Shown here piece by piece: positions 9,587-19,260 of a stretch of DNA of 64,000 bases. The stretch lies in the NCBI RefSeq assembly GCF_005938655.1, contig NZ_VCQT01000044.1:1-64000 (forward strand), written 5' to 3'. A program made the position numbers and the translations under genes. The stretch comes from Alloalcanivorax gelatiniphagus (GTDB lineage Bacteria > Pseudomonadota > Gammaproteobacteria > Pseudomonadales > Alcanivoracaceae). Position 1 is the stretch's first letter; each line of letters opens with the position of its first letter. The notes beneath the pieces were generated by a model. It was given only the letters and a program-made list of their open reading frames with translations, ran no database searches and was not told the origin of the DNA.

Positions 9587-11095
9587 ATGAGCGTAGCCGA
9601 AGACAACAAGATCGGTTTGCTGCCGGTCACCCTGATGGTGGCCGGCAATATGATGGGCTCCGGCATCTTCATGCTGCCCGCCAACCTGGCCAGCGTCGGC
9701 AGCATCGCCGTGGTGGGCTGGCTGATCACCCTGAGCGGCGCCGTGGCCCTGGCGCTGGTGTTCTCCAAACTGGCGATTCTGGACCCCGCCGCGGGCGGGC
9801 CCTATGCCTATGCCCGCAAGGCGTTCGGCAACTACATGGGGTACCAGACCAACCTGATCTACTGGCTGGCCAACGTGGTCGGCAACGTGGCCCTGGCCAC
9901 CGCCGGCCTGGGTTATCTGTCCGGTTTTTTCCCTGCCCTGCATAATCCGCTGATCTTCGCCATCGCGCAGATCGCGGTGATCTGGCTGTTCACCTACTTC
10001 AATATTCTCGGCCCGAAAATGGTCGGCCGGGTGCAGTCGATGACCACCATGCTGGCGTTGTTCCCGATTCTGGCCACGGCGCTGCTGGGCTGGTTCTGGT
10101 TCGACGGCCACACCTTCACTTCCGGCTGGAACGTCTCCGGAAAAAGCTCCGGCAGCGCCATCATGTCAACGCTCACCTTTACGCTGTGGGCCTTTATTGG
10201 CGTGGAAAGCGCCTCGGTGTCAGCGGCGGTGGTGAAGAATCCGCGCCGCAACATTCCCATCGCCACGGTGGGCGGCGTCATTTTGGCGTCGGTGGCCTAT
10301 ATCCTCAGTTCCTCGGTGATCATGGGCATGATCCCCAACCATGAGCTGGTCAGCTCCTCGGCACCGTTCGCCGATGCGGCGCGCATCGCCTTCGGTGACA
10401 CCGCCGCCAACATCGTGGCGGTGTGCGCCGCGCTGGGCTGCCTGGGCTCGCTGGCCGGCTGGACACTGCTGGTCGGGCAATCGGCGAAAGCGGCCGCCGA
10501 CGACGGGCTGTTCGGCAATCTGTTCGCGCGCACCAACGCCAAGGGCGTGCCCTCCGCCGGGCTGGTGCTGGTGGCCGCGCTGATGAGCGTGCAGGTGCTG
10601 GCCACCATGTCCCCCACCGCCAGCGAGCAATTCGGCAAGATCGCCTCGGTGGCGGTGATCATGACCCTGCTGCCCTACATCTACTCGGCCATCGCCCTGA
10701 AAGTACTCGGCTACAAGAAAATGCCCCACCGGCAGTACACCGTGTACACCATCATCATTCTGTTCGCGGCGGCCTACAGCCTGCTGGCGTTGATCGGTTC
10801 CGATGGTGAACAGACCCGCTGGTCGCTGATTTTCGTGATCTCCACCATGGTGTTCTACGCCCTGGCACTGAACCGCCAGCACGACATCGAGGAGGCACGC
10901 AAAACCCCCGGCGGCGTTTCACCTCACTGGGTCCGTTATCTCACCCTCACCGTCACGCTGGTGGCGCTGGCGCTGATGTTCTGGCTGTCCGTGGGCCGCC
11001 ACGACAACCTGCAAATCAGGGGTCGGGAAGCGGTGATCGAGTCACAGCAACCCGCCATCGATAGCCCGCCGCAGGAAACCAGCCATGAACAATAG
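9587..11095 (+). CDS. Amino acid/polyamine antiporter, AdiC/CadB-like
   Basis: A 502-residue APC-superfamily transporter with about 12 hydrophobic segments. The substrate-site motif in TM1 is NMMGSGIFMLPANLASVG, and PYAYARKAFGNYMGYQTN follows in TM3. Both are closer to AdiC (arginine:agmatine) than to CadB or PotE by eye. The ATG at 9587 follows a GGGGGAG Shine-Dalgarno. It probably exchanges external amino acid for the amine made by the preceding decarboxylase. A hydrophilic C-terminal tail of about 30 residues is encoded just before, and overlapping by 11 bases, the porin start. Confidence 0.85.
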   Translation: MSVAEDNKIGLLPVTLMVAGNMMGSGIFMLPANLASVGSIAVVGWLITLSGAVALALVFSKLAILDPAAGGPYAYARKAFGNYMGYQTNLIYWLANVVGNVALATAGLGYLSGFFPALHNPLIFAIAQIAVIWLFTYFNILGPKMVGRVQSMTTMLALFPILATALLGWFWFDGHTFTSGWNVSGKSSGSAIMSTLTFTLWAFIGVESASVSAAVVKNPRRNIPIATVGGVILASVAYILSSSVIMGMIPNHELVSSSAPFADAARIAFGDTAANIVAVCAALGCLGSLAGWTLLVGQSAKAAADDGLFGNLFARTNAKGVPSAGLVLVAALMSVQVLATMSPTASEQFGKIASVAVIMTLLPYIYSAIALKVLGYKKMPHRQYTVYTIIILFAAAYSLLALIGSDGEQTRWSLIFVISTMVFYALALNRQHDIEEARKTPGGVSPHWVRYLTLTVTLVALALMFWLSVGRHDNLQIRGREAVIESQQPAIDSPPQETSHEQ

Positions 11096-12341
11096 CCTTC
11101 GCCTGGGCGTGCTGATCGCCTTCGCCGGGTTCGCCGCCGCGCCGCTGGCCCGGGCCGACGACAGCGATCTGAACCAACGCCTGGAGCGCCTGGAACAGCA
11201 GGTCCAGGCGCTCAAGCAACAAATCAATGATCGTGAACTGGAGAGCAGTCTGAGCCCGGCGGGCCGGCCCGACACCATCTCCCGGCTCGGGTCCGGGTCC
11301 GCCGCCTGGCCGCCCACCTCCGGCGGCAATGACGGCGTGGAAGTCAAAGCCCACGGCTTTATCAAACTCGACGGCATTTACGACTTCCACGGCGTCGGCA
11401 ACCGGGACCAATTCGTCACCGCCAGCATTCCCACCCGGGGCGGTGGCGGCGACGACCACTTCGGTTTCCATGCCAAACAAAGCCGCATCGGCGTGGAAAT
11501 CCTCGACCACGACAGCGACTCCCGGGGCGCCCTGGAAGTGGACTGGTTCGGCAGCAGCGACGGCTATGAGCTGCAGCTGCGCCACGCCTATTTTCAGGTA
11601 AGCCGGCTCTACGCCGGCTACGGCTTCAGCAACTTCATGGACATCGATGCCTTCCCGGACACCCTGGACAACGAGGGCCCCGGCGCCAGCGCCTACCGGC
11701 TGCAGGCCGGCGTGCTGTACCGCCAGCCCCTGGGCGAGCACAACGCCCTGCTGTTCTCCCTGGAAGACCCGGACACGGAACTCTACGGCGGCAACGGCGA
11801 AAACAGTGCCCCGGACCTGGTGGTGGCCTACAAGAACGAGAACGACCGGGGCCACCTGAAGCTGTCCCTGGTGGGCCGCCGCCTGAGCGACGGTTCGGAC
11901 AGCCGGCTGGTGGCCGCCGCCGGCCTCACCGGCACCGTGGCACTGGCCGGCCAGACGCTGTCCTTCGGCGGCTATACCGGCGAAGGCTTCGCCCATTACC
12001 TGAGCGACGTCAGCGACAGCGGTTACGACGCGGTGGTGGATGGCGACGGCGATGTGGAGCCGCTGCGCGCCAGCGGCGGCTACCTGGGCGTCACCCATCC
12101 CTGGTCGGACCGGCTGCGCTCCACCTGGGTGGCGGGCAGCCTGCGCCTGGAACGCAACGCCCTGCTGGCCGGCGATGAATTCCGCGCCAGCCGTTATGGC
12201 TCCGCCAATCTGGTGTGGGACTACAACGACCGCCTGACCACCGGCATTGAGGTGCTGCGCGGGCGTAACCAGGATCAGCAAGGTGAAACCGGCTATGCCA
12301 CCCGGGTGCAGGCCAGTCTCACCTATGTGTTCCTGAAATAG
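11085..12341 (+). CDS. DcaP-like outer membrane porin
   Basis: A 418-residue exported protein with a signal peptide to about residue 24 (ends PLARA). A coiled-coil region with heptads LNQRLERLEQQVQALKQQ follows, then a beta-rich barrel starting HGFIKLDGIYDFH and ending in SLTYVFLK. This is the DcaP trimeric-porin architecture, known for uptake of dicarboxylates and other small negatively charged compounds. Its ATG lies inside the end of the antiporter gene, so translation is probably coupled. Placement in a decarboxylase-antiporter operon suggests it passes the amino acid or amine across the outer membrane; that substrate is inferred. Confidence 0.75.
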   Translation: MNNSLRLGVLIAFAGFAAAPLARADDSDLNQRLERLEQQVQALKQQINDRELESSLSPAGRPDTISRLGSGSAAWPPTSGGNDGVEVKAHGFIKLDGIYDFHGVGNRDQFVTASIPTRGGGGDDHFGFHAKQSRIGVEILDHDSDSRGALEVDWFGSSDGYELQLRHAYFQVSRLYAGYGFSNFMDIDAFPDTLDNEGPGASAYRLQAGVLYRQPLGEHNALLFSLEDPDTELYGGNGENSAPDLVVAYKNENDRGHLKLSLVGRRLSDGSDSRLVAAAGLTGTVALAGQTLSFGGYTGEGFAHYLSDVSDSGYDAVVDGDGDVEPLRASGGYLGVTHPWSDRLRSTWVAGSLRLERNALLAGDEFRASRYGSANLVWDYNDRLTTGIEVLRGRNQDQQGETGYATRVQASLTYVFLK

Positions 12342-12364
12342 TGTTTTCTTGAAATAAACGCGGC

Positions 12365-14500
12365 CTAGAAGCGGTAACGCAGGTCGCCGAGGATCACCCG
12401 GCGCTCGCCATAGCCGCAATCGTAGATCACGTTGCCATTCTGGCCCCGGCACCAGGACACGTATTCCTTGTCGGCCAGGTTCTTGCCGGTGATGGAGAAA
12501 TCCCAAGGACCGGTGGAGTAGCCGATCATGGCGTCGTACAAGGTCACGGAGGGCACCTTCGGGTCCGCCCCTTTGCCGTAGTCATTGCCCACCGTGGAGC
12601 CCAGGTAGCGCACGCCGGCGCCGAACCGCAGCCCGTTTTCCATTTCGTACTTACCCCAACCGGAGGCCACTTCCTCGGCCACATAGGGCAGCCGCTCGCC
12701 GGTGCTGTCCTTCTTGGCGTCAAGCTTGGTGTAATTGGCGAGCAGGCTCAGGTTGCCGAATTGCTTCTTCACGCCGATTTCCCAGCCGTCCACGGTGGCG
12801 CCGGTCTGGTCCAGTTGCTGGGCGTCCTGACCGGGGATAATGCGGTTGGTCTCCTCGATATCGAACCAGGCGGCGGTGACCGACAGCGCCAATGGCTCGG
12901 ACAGGTATTTGATGCCCGCCTCGCGCTGTTCGCCGGTGGTCGGGTCCAGGGTGCGGCCATTGGACACGCCCAGGTTGGGCTTGAAGGACTCGGAGTAGCT
13001 GATGTAAGGGGAAAGGCCGAAATCAAAGTTGTACATCAGGCCGAGCCGGCCGGTGGTGGCGTGATCGTCCTTATCCGTGTCCACGCCATTGACCCCCAGG
13101 GTGGTGCTGGTGGTGTCGTCGTAACGCACCGCCCCGGACACCGCCACACGGCCGATTTCCACATGGTCGATCAGGTAGACGCCGGTCTGCTTGAGCTCAT
13201 TATCGTCCTTGTCTTCCGGGTCCAGGACCCCGTAGTTGACGTTGCCGTAGACCGGGTCATAGACATTGATCGGGGTGCCGGCGCCCCGGAAGGTATTGTC
13301 CTGTTTCCAGAGCGCATCCTGACGGTCCACGCCGATGGCCAGGTGATGGCGGGTGGGGCCCATCAGCAGGTTACCCTTAAGACGCAGGTCGAAGTTCTTC
13401 ACCTCGGTGCCCTTGTCATCCATGTAGATCACCCGGTTGATGGTGCCGTCCGCCGCCGGGGCCTCGCCGGTCGCCGCCCAGTGTTCGCGGGTCTCGGCCT
13501 CACTCTTCGAATAGCGGCCGGTAAACACCAGGCCCCATTGCTGGTCCAGGCGGTGATCCACGAACAGCGTCACCTCATTGCGGCGGCGATCATAACGGTC
13601 CCAGTCCGGTTCGCCGACGAACGTCTCCGAGCCAATATCACCCAGCGGGCCGGGCAGCAGCGTGCCCTGGGCCGGCAGGAATTGCGCGGAAATGGCCCCG
13701 GTATCCTCCTGGCTGTTCATCAACAGGCTGATGGTGGTGTCGTCGGTGGGCAGCCAGGTGATCGAGGGCGCGAACAGAAAACCGTCGTCGTCCACATGAT
13801 CCACCTGGGTCCCGCTGTCGCGCTTCAAGGCCACCAGCCGGTACAGCAGCTTGCCGTCCTCGGACAGCGGCCCGGTGATGTCCGCCGCCACCTGCTTGCG
13901 GTCATAGGAGCCCACCTGGGCCCACAGCTCGCCCTGGCGGGTGGGCTTGGGCAGCTTGGACACCCCATTGATGATGCCGCCCAGCTCCGCCTGGCCATAC
14001 AGCACCGATGACGGCCCCTTCAGAACCTCGATGCTTTCCAGCGCGTAGATATTGGGGCGAACGGAATTGTAGGAACCGTACAGGTAGCGCAGCCCGTCCA
14101 CATAGAACGAAGGGTCCAGCCCGCGCACCTTGGCGGAATCGACCCGGGTGTCGAAGCCGAAACCACCACTGTAAACACCCGGGGAATAGAGCAGCGCGTC
14201 CTGGATGTTCTTGGCGCCGGTATCCCGCATCAGGGACTCGCCCACCACCTCGATGGCGAACGGCTGACGGGCCACAGGCACGTCCAGTTTGCCGGTGGCG
14301 GCCGGCTTGTCCGCCTGGATGTAAGCGGGCTCTTGCGCCGGTGCCTGGTCGGAAACTTCCACCGGCGCCAGCCTGGAGGTCTTCTGGGTAGAGGTGGCCT
14401 CCTGGGCGATCAGCTCCGGCGTCCAACCGAGGGCCGCGAGAACAATCAGAGGCAGGCGGGCGGAACCACGGCGGTGACCGTCGCTGGGGAAAAAGGGCAT
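12365..14500 (-). CDS. TonB-dependent siderophore receptor
   Basis: A 711-residue outer membrane receptor. It has a signal peptide (about 1-33, ending ELIAQ), a TonB-box-like segment (LAPVEVSDQ), a plug domain (about 55-165; QPFAIEVVGESLMRDTGAKN, IEVLKGPSSVLYGQAELGGI) and a 22-strand barrel ending in the terminal Phe of ILGDLRYRF. The plug form is that of ferric-siderophore (FhuA/FpvA-type) receptors. The ATG at 14500 begins a proper signal peptide, whereas the upstream in-frame ATG would span the promoter. A Fur-like operator lies in front, so iron repression is expected. No siderophore synthesis genes are nearby, so a xenosiderophore is likely. Confidence 0.9.
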   Translation of the reverse strand: MPFFPSDGHRRGSARLPLIVLAALGWTPELIAQEATSTQKTSRLAPVEVSDQAPAQEPAYIQADKPAATGKLDVPVARQPFAIEVVGESLMRDTGAKNIQDALLYSPGVYSGGFGFDTRVDSAKVRGLDPSFYVDGLRYLYGSYNSVRPNIYALESIEVLKGPSSVLYGQAELGGIINGVSKLPKPTRQGELWAQVGSYDRKQVAADITGPLSEDGKLLYRLVALKRDSGTQVDHVDDDGFLFAPSITWLPTDDTTISLLMNSQEDTGAISAQFLPAQGTLLPGPLGDIGSETFVGEPDWDRYDRRRNEVTLFVDHRLDQQWGLVFTGRYSKSEAETREHWAATGEAPAADGTINRVIYMDDKGTEVKNFDLRLKGNLLMGPTRHHLAIGVDRQDALWKQDNTFRGAGTPINVYDPVYGNVNYGVLDPEDKDDNELKQTGVYLIDHVEIGRVAVSGAVRYDDTTSTTLGVNGVDTDKDDHATTGRLGLMYNFDFGLSPYISYSESFKPNLGVSNGRTLDPTTGEQREAGIKYLSEPLALSVTAAWFDIEETNRIIPGQDAQQLDQTGATVDGWEIGVKKQFGNLSLLANYTKLDAKKDSTGERLPYVAEEVASGWGKYEMENGLRFGAGVRYLGSTVGNDYGKGADPKVPSVTLYDAMIGYSTGPWDFSITGKNLADKEYVSWCRGQNGNVIYDCGYGERRVILGDLRYRF

Positions 14501-14527
14501 GGGATGACTCCGGACATTACAGCAAAT

Positions 14528-14546
14528 ACGAATGGTTCGCATTATA
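14528..14546 (-). promoter_or_regulatory. Fur-like box overlapping the siderophore-receptor promoter
   Basis: On the minus strand TATAATGCGAACCATTCGT resembles the 19-bp Fur consensus at 13 or so positions, and its first six bases are a perfect -10 hexamer (TATAAT). A weaker -35 (GTTTCA) lies 17 bases further upstream. Fur binding here would block RNA polymerase directly, which fits an iron-repressed receptor gene. Confidence 0.6.
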
Positions 14547-14616
14547 CGTATCGTCCTCGAGCATGAAACCCCTCCCCGGCGGCTTTCCACTGCGGTAATC
14601 TGAATCCGGCGGCACC

Positions 14617-14645
14617 CTGTCATTGCTCTGTCACAGTAATGTCAT
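14617..14645 (+). promoter_or_regulatory. Pho box (PhoB operator) of ppk1
   Basis: Three direct heptamers recur at exact 11-bp spacing: CTGTCAT (14617), CTGTCAC (14628) and ATGTCAT (14639). This is the textbook arrangement of tandem PhoB half-sites and lies about 40 bases upstream of ppk1. It predicts phosphate-starvation induction of polyphosphate kinase. Confidence 0.85.
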
Positions 14646-14684
14646 GGAATAGGGGCTCTTTCGCGTCCGGGCCGGGAGCACGCC

Positions 14685-16772
14685 ATGAATGACATCGCCA
14701 ACCACCATCACGCCATCGACTTGGACAACCACGACTACTACATCAACCGCGAGCTAAGCCTGCTGCAGTTCAACCTGCGGGTGCTGGAACAGGCCATGGA
14801 CGAGCACCATCCGTTGATGGAGCGGCTCAATTTCCTGCTGATTTTCTCGTCCAACATGGACGAGTTCTTCGAGATCCGGGTGGCCGGGCTCAAGAACCGG
14901 CTGGAAACCGGCACCGGGCAGCCCGGCCCGGACGGCATGCTGGCCCAGGAGATTCTCGACCAGATCGCCCGCATCACCCATGAAGCGGTGCAGCGCCAGT
15001 ACCACATCCTGCAGGACATCCTGCTGCCGGCCCTGGCCGAGGAAGGGGTGCACTTCCTGCGCCGCGAGCACTGGACCCGGCGCCAGGCGGAGTGGGTGAA
15101 GAAGTATTTCCGGGAGCAGGTCTATCCGGTGCTGACGCCGATCGCGCTGGACCCGGCCCACCCCTTCCCGCGCCTGGTGAACAAGAGCCTGAATTTCATC
15201 GTGCCGCTGGACGGCAAGGACGCCTTCGGCCGCTCCACCGGCCTGGCCATCGTGCCGGCGCCGCGCTCCCTGCCGCGCCTGATCCGGCTGCCGGAGCACA
15301 TCTGCGAGAACGGCAACGACAACTTCATCTTCCTGTCGTCCATGATCCACGCCCATGTGAGCGATCTGTTCCCGGGCATGAGCGCCACTGGCTGCTATCA
15401 GTTCCGGGTCACCCGCAACGCGGATCTGGAAGTGGACGAGGACGCCGAGGATCTGGCCAGCGCGCTCAAGGGCGAGCTGCTGTCACGGCGCTACGGCGAC
15501 GAGGTACGGTTGGAAGTGGCGGACAACTGCCCGCGCCATCTGGTGGACTACCTGCTCGAACAGTTCGAGCTCACCCCCCAGGACGCCTACGAGGTGAACG
15601 GCCCGGTGAACCTGGCGCGCATGTTCACCAGCGTCAACCGGCCCCGGCTGCACTATGCGCCCTTCACGCCGCGCATTCCGGCGGCCGTGAAGAAACACGA
15701 CAGCGTGTTCGACGCCATCGACCAGGGCGACATTCTGCTGCACCACCCGTTCGAGAGTTTCGCGCCGGTGGTCAATCTGCTCGCCGAGGCGGCCCGCGAC
15801 CCCAAGGTGCTGGCCATCAAGCAAACCCTGTACCGCACCGGCATCAATTCCGAGATTCTCGATCATCTGGAAACCGCCGCCCGCAACGGCAAGGAAGTGA
15901 CCGCGGTGGTGGAGCTGCGCGCCCGTTTCGATGAAGAATCCAATATCGAAGGCGCGCGCCGCCTGCAGGAAGCCGGCGCCATGGTGGTGTACGGCGTGGT
16001 GGGCTACAAAACCCACGCCAAGATGCTGCTGGTGGTGCGCCGGGACGGCGACGGCATCAAACGGTACGCCCACCTGGGCACCGGCAATTACCACACCAAG
16101 ACCACCCGGATTTATACAGACTACGGCCTGATGACGGCGGAGAAGAGCCTGTGCCAGGACGTGCACAAAATCTTCCAGGAGCTGACCGGCATGGGCAAGG
16201 CGGCCCGGCTCAAGCATCTGAAGCACTCGCCGTTCACCCTGCACCCGAGCCTGATCCACTGGATCGATTTCGAAACCGAGCAGGCCCAGGCCGGCAAGCC
16301 GGCGCGCATTATCGCCAAGTTCAATTCGCTCACCGAGGAGCGCATCATGCAGGCCCTCTACCGGGCCAGCCAGGCGGGCGTGCAGATCGACCTGATAGTG
16401 CGCGGCATCTGCTGCCTGCGCCCGGGTATCCCGGGCCTGTCGGAGAACATCCGGGTGCGCTCCATCATCGGCCGTTTCCTGGAACACACCCGCATCTACC
16501 ATTTCCATCACGCCGGCGAGGACCTGCTGTACTGCTCCAGCGCCGACTGGATGGACCGCAATCTGTTCAACCGGGTGGAGACCTGCTTCCCGGTGAACGA
16601 CCCGCTGCTCAAGCAGCGCATCCTCCGCGAGGGGCTGGATTATTATCTGCGCGATAACGCCCAGGCCTGGCGGTTGAACCCGGACGGCACCTACACGCGG
16701 CTGCAGCCGGCGGAGGACGAGACGCCGTTCCTGGCCCAGCAGGTCCTGCTGGAAGAATTGACCGGCGGCTGA
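14685..16772 (+). CDS. ppk1: Polyphosphate kinase 1
   Basis: A 695-residue PPK1, which reversibly makes long-chain polyphosphate from ATP. It has an N-terminal helical domain ([20 protein letters not shown]), a middle domain and two phospholipase-D-like C-terminal domains. The autophosphorylated His lies in [19 protein letters not shown], and the second conserved catalytic His in [14 protein letters not shown]. Length matches the family (about 690-740). Its start lies behind the tandem Pho box. It converges with ppx, the exopolyphosphatase, so opposing enzymes are adjacent but separately transcribed. Confidence 0.96.
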   Translation: MNDIANHHHAIDLDNHDYYINRELSLLQFNLRVLEQAMDEHHPLMERLNFLLIFSSNMDEFFEIRVAGLKNRLETGTGQPGPDGMLAQEILDQIARITHEAVQRQYHILQDILLPALAEEGVHFLRREHWTRRQAEWVKKYFREQVYPVLTPIALDPAHPFPRLVNKSLNFIVPLDGKDAFGRSTGLAIVPAPRSLPRLIRLPEHICENGNDNFIFLSSMIHAHVSDLFPGMSATGCYQFRVTRNADLEVDEDAEDLASALKGELLSRRYGDEVRLEVADNCPRHLVDYLLEQFELTPQDAYEVNGPVNLARMFTSVNRPRLHYAPFTPRIPAAVKKHDSVFDAIDQGDILLHHPFESFAPVVNLLAEAARDPKVLAIKQTLYRTGINSEILDHLETAARNGKEVTAVVELRARFDEESNIEGARRLQEAGAMVVYGVVGYKTHAKMLLVVRRDGDGIKRYAHLGTGNYHTKTTRIYTDYGLMTAEKSLCQDVHKIFQELTGMGKAARLKHLKHSPFTLHPSLIHWIDFETEQAQAGKPARIIAKFNSLTEERIMQALYRASQAGVQIDLIVRGICCLRPGIPGLSENIRVRSIIGRFLEHTRIYHFHHAGEDLLYCSSADWMDRNLFNRVETCFPVNDPLLKQRILREGLDYYLRDNAQAWRLNPDGTYTRLQPAEDETPFLAQQVLLEELTGG

Positions 16773-16796
16773 CCCGGCCGCTCCTGCAAAGGTCGC

Positions 16797-18287
16797 CTAC
16801 CGGAGCGTGAGAGCGTAATCCGCGGCCTGGAAGTACTCCTGTTCCTGCTCCAGATCCGCCAGGGTCAGCGGATGCTCCGCCAGCCAGCCTTCCGGGAATG
16901 AGAGGGTCAGGGCCTGGCCGTCCACCGCCAGGCCGAGGGCCGGCACCGGCCCGTCGTTGCGGGCATGGTGCAGCCGGCAGGCCAACCGCAGAATCAGGCA
17001 CAGCCGCAACCAGCGCGGCTGCTCGTCCTCGGGGCAATCGTTCAGTGCCGACAGCGGCAGCTTGCGGCGATGGCCGCGCACCAGCAGCGCCACCCCCTGC
17101 TGCTCCTGGCGGGAGAAGCCGGGCAGGTCGGAATTCGACACCAGATAGGCGCCGTGCTTATGGAACTGGCTGTGCGACACCGCCAACCCCACTTCGTGGA
17201 GCAGCGCCCCCCAGCGCAGGGTGTCCAGGGCCGCGTCGTCCTCCAGTTGCCAGACCGGCGCCACCTGTTCATAGAGGCTCCGGGCGGTGGCCCACACCCG
17301 CTCCGCCTGGGCCCGCTCCACATGGTGGCGGTTCATCAATGCCTGGATGCTGCGCTCGCGCACGTCCTCATGGCTGAAGCGGCCGAGCAGATCGTAGAGC
17401 AGCCCTTCGCGCAGGGCACCGTTGGAGAACTGCATCCGCTCCAGGCCCAGCTGCTCGAAGATGCCCAGCAGGATCGCCAGGCCGGAGGCGAAGATCGGTT
17501 TGCGGTCGTCGCGCAGGCCCTTCAGGTCCAGAGCGTCCACGCTGCCGGCCTTGATCGCCTTGCGGCGCGCCTTGTCGAGCCCCTCCAGGGACACGCCCTC
17601 GCCGCTCCAGCCGTTCTCCTCGCACACCTGGGCGATGGCCTTGACGGTGCCCGACGCGCCCACCGCCTGGGCCCAGCCCAGCCGCCGGTAGTTGGCGTCG
17701 ATGGAGAGCACTTCCTGGCGGGCGGCGGTGACCGCCTTGCGAAACGCCGCCTCGGTGATGCGCCCCTCCGGGAAGAAGCGCTGCCCGTAACTGACGCAGC
17801 CCATGTGCAGGGACTCGGTCTCCACCGCCTCGAACCGTTCGCCGATGATCAGCTCGGTGGAGCCGCCGCCGATGTCCACCACCAGCCGGTTGCCGGCGTC
17901 ATCGGCCAGGCTGTGGGCCACCCCCAGGTAGATCAGGCGGGCCTCCTCGCGGCCGGCCACCACCTCGATATCGTGGCCCAGCAGGGCCTCGGCCCGGGCG
18001 ATGAATTGCATGGCGTTGCGGGCCATGCGCAGTGTGTTAGTACCCACTACACGCACATTGCCACGGGGGATGCCGGTGATCCGCTCGGCAAAACGGCCGA
18101 GGCAATCCAGGGCCCGCTGCTGGGCGGCATCGTCCAGCCGGTTGTGCCGGTCCAGGCCAAACCCCAACTGCACTTTTTCCGAGAGGCTCTCCAGCACGCG
18201 CACTTCCCCCTGCGCCTGGCGGGCCACCACCATATGAAAGCTGTTCGACCCCAGATCAATGGCGGCCAGATGTTCCGGTTGTCGCAA
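16797..18287 (-). CDS. ppx: Exopolyphosphatase / guanosine pentaphosphatase
   Basis: A 496-residue Ppx/GppA protein of the ASKHA fold. The phosphate-binding motif LAAIDLGSNSFHMVVA is at the N-terminus, with DIGGGSTELIIG and GASGTVKAIAQV further on. A C-terminal HD-like helical domain follows from about residue 310. It releases terminal phosphate from polyphosphate and may hydrolyse pppGpp. A TTG start at 18287-18285 is preferred because GAGGAGG lies 6 bases upstream; an in-frame ATG 60 bases earlier has no good ribosome site and adds non-conserved residues. Its 3' end is 24 bases from that of ppk1, and its promoter region is shared divergently with trxA. Confidence 0.93.
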   Translation of the reverse strand: MRQPEHLAAIDLGSNSFHMVVARQAQGEVRVLESLSEKVQLGFGLDRHNRLDDAAQQRALDCLGRFAERITGIPRGNVRVVGTNTLRMARNAMQFIARAEALLGHDIEVVAGREEARLIYLGVAHSLADDAGNRLVVDIGGGSTELIIGERFEAVETESLHMGCVSYGQRFFPEGRITEAAFRKAVTAARQEVLSIDANYRRLGWAQAVGASGTVKAIAQVCEENGWSGEGVSLEGLDKARRKAIKAGSVDALDLKGLRDDRKPIFASGLAILLGIFEQLGLERMQFSNGALREGLLYDLLGRFSHEDVRERSIQALMNRHHVERAQAERVWATARSLYEQVAPVWQLEDDAALDTLRWGALLHEVGLAVSHSQFHKHGAYLVSNSDLPGFSRQEQQGVALLVRGHRRKLPLSALNDCPEDEQPRWLRLCLILRLACRLHHARNDGPVPALGLAVDGQALTLSFPEGWLAEHPLTLADLEQEQEYFQAADYALTLR

Positions 18288-18458
18288 AACCGTCCTCCTC
18301 GGCGGTCCCGGCCGGAGGGCCTGATAGGCGGCCCCTGTCGACCCCATTGCCCGGCGCGCTTGAAATCCGCGCTCCAGACCCTGATATTAATCACCCTCTA
18401 CGACGCCTCGGCAACGAGGCGTCGCCCTGACATCCCGCGAGCCTAGCAGGAGAATTCA

Positions 18459-18785
18459 ATGAGCGGCGAGATTATCAACGTGACCGATGCGGATTTCGAG
18501 GAGAAAGTCCTGAAAGCCGACGGTCCGGTTCTGGTGGACTATTGGGCGCCCTGGTGCGGCCCCTGCAAGATGGTAGCGCCGATTCTGGAGGATCTCTCCG
18601 GTGAATACGCGGACAAGCTGACCATCGCCAAGCTGAACATCGACGACAACCCGGAAACGCCGAGAAAATACGGCGTGCGTGGCATCCCCACCCTGACCGT
18701 GTTCAAGAACGGCGATGTGGAAGCCACCAAAGTGGGCGCGTTGTCCAAGTCCCAGCTCACCGCCTTCCTGGACAGCACGCTCTGA
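18459..18785 (+). CDS. trxA: Thioredoxin 1
   Basis: A 108-residue thioredoxin with the redox motif [10 protein letters not shown], the buried Asp in [10 protein letters not shown] and the cis-Pro loop RGIPTLTVF. It is the general cytosolic disulfide reductant. AGGAGA lies 7 bases before the ATG. The ppx-trxA-rho order is that of Pseudomonas. A second thioredoxin (trxC) is encoded at 32931. Confidence 0.97.
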   Translation: MSGEIINVTDADFEEKVLKADGPVLVDYWAPWCGPCKMVAPILEDLSGEYADKLTIAKLNIDDNPETPRKYGVRGIPTLTVFKNGDVEATKVGALSKSQLTAFLDSTL

Positions 18786-19260
18786 TCCAGCCCGGAGCAG
18801 GATCACTGCCAGCCCGCGCACACCGTGAACCCGGTCGTGCGCATGGGCTGGACAGCCCCGCGACCCGGTGGTACATTCCCGAATCAGCGTATTCGCTCCC
18901 TCTGGCAGGGATTCCTGATCCGTCCGTGTTTCCGTCTCGTTTTCCTTCAGGTTTGCAAAGCCTGAACGGTTGAGGCAATGTTCGATCAGGGGTAACCCTC
19001 GCAGCCGGCATCCGGGAAATCCGGTCCCCGCCGCGCGAAGGTTCGCAAGGGTCACATCTTTAATCGTTCCCGTTCGTTGCGTCAGGCCATACTCAAGCCG
19101 GCTCTCTCATGCCGCCTAAATGGCCGGCCGGCCCGGGCGATTTCAGCCAAAATAAGGGCACGGCGCCGGACAGAGCGCCCGACCCCGAAAACCGGACCAT
19201 CGAGACACCTTCCCATGGTGTATTCCGTCAATTCATCTCTGGACACCCTGTAAAACTCCA
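18786..19260. other. Long rho leader region without a clear gene
   Basis: This 475-base interval between trxA and rho has no supported protein gene on either strand. It includes a 12-codon ORF (19215-19253) that stops 7 bases before the rho start and has no Shine-Dalgarno. In enterobacteria the rho leader is a site of Rho-dependent autoregulation; the length here fits a similar role, but I see no diagnostic structure. Confidence 0.4.

Noticed and set aside
12761-14011. 416-codon plus-strand frame opposite the TonB receptor
   Set aside because: Antisense shadow rich in Gly, Gln and His, with no domain and no promoter or ribosome site.
19215-19253. 12-codon leader peptide before rho
   Set aside because: It ends suggestively close to rho but lacks a Shine-Dalgarno and any attenuator-type feature, so it is only mentioned in the leader entry.
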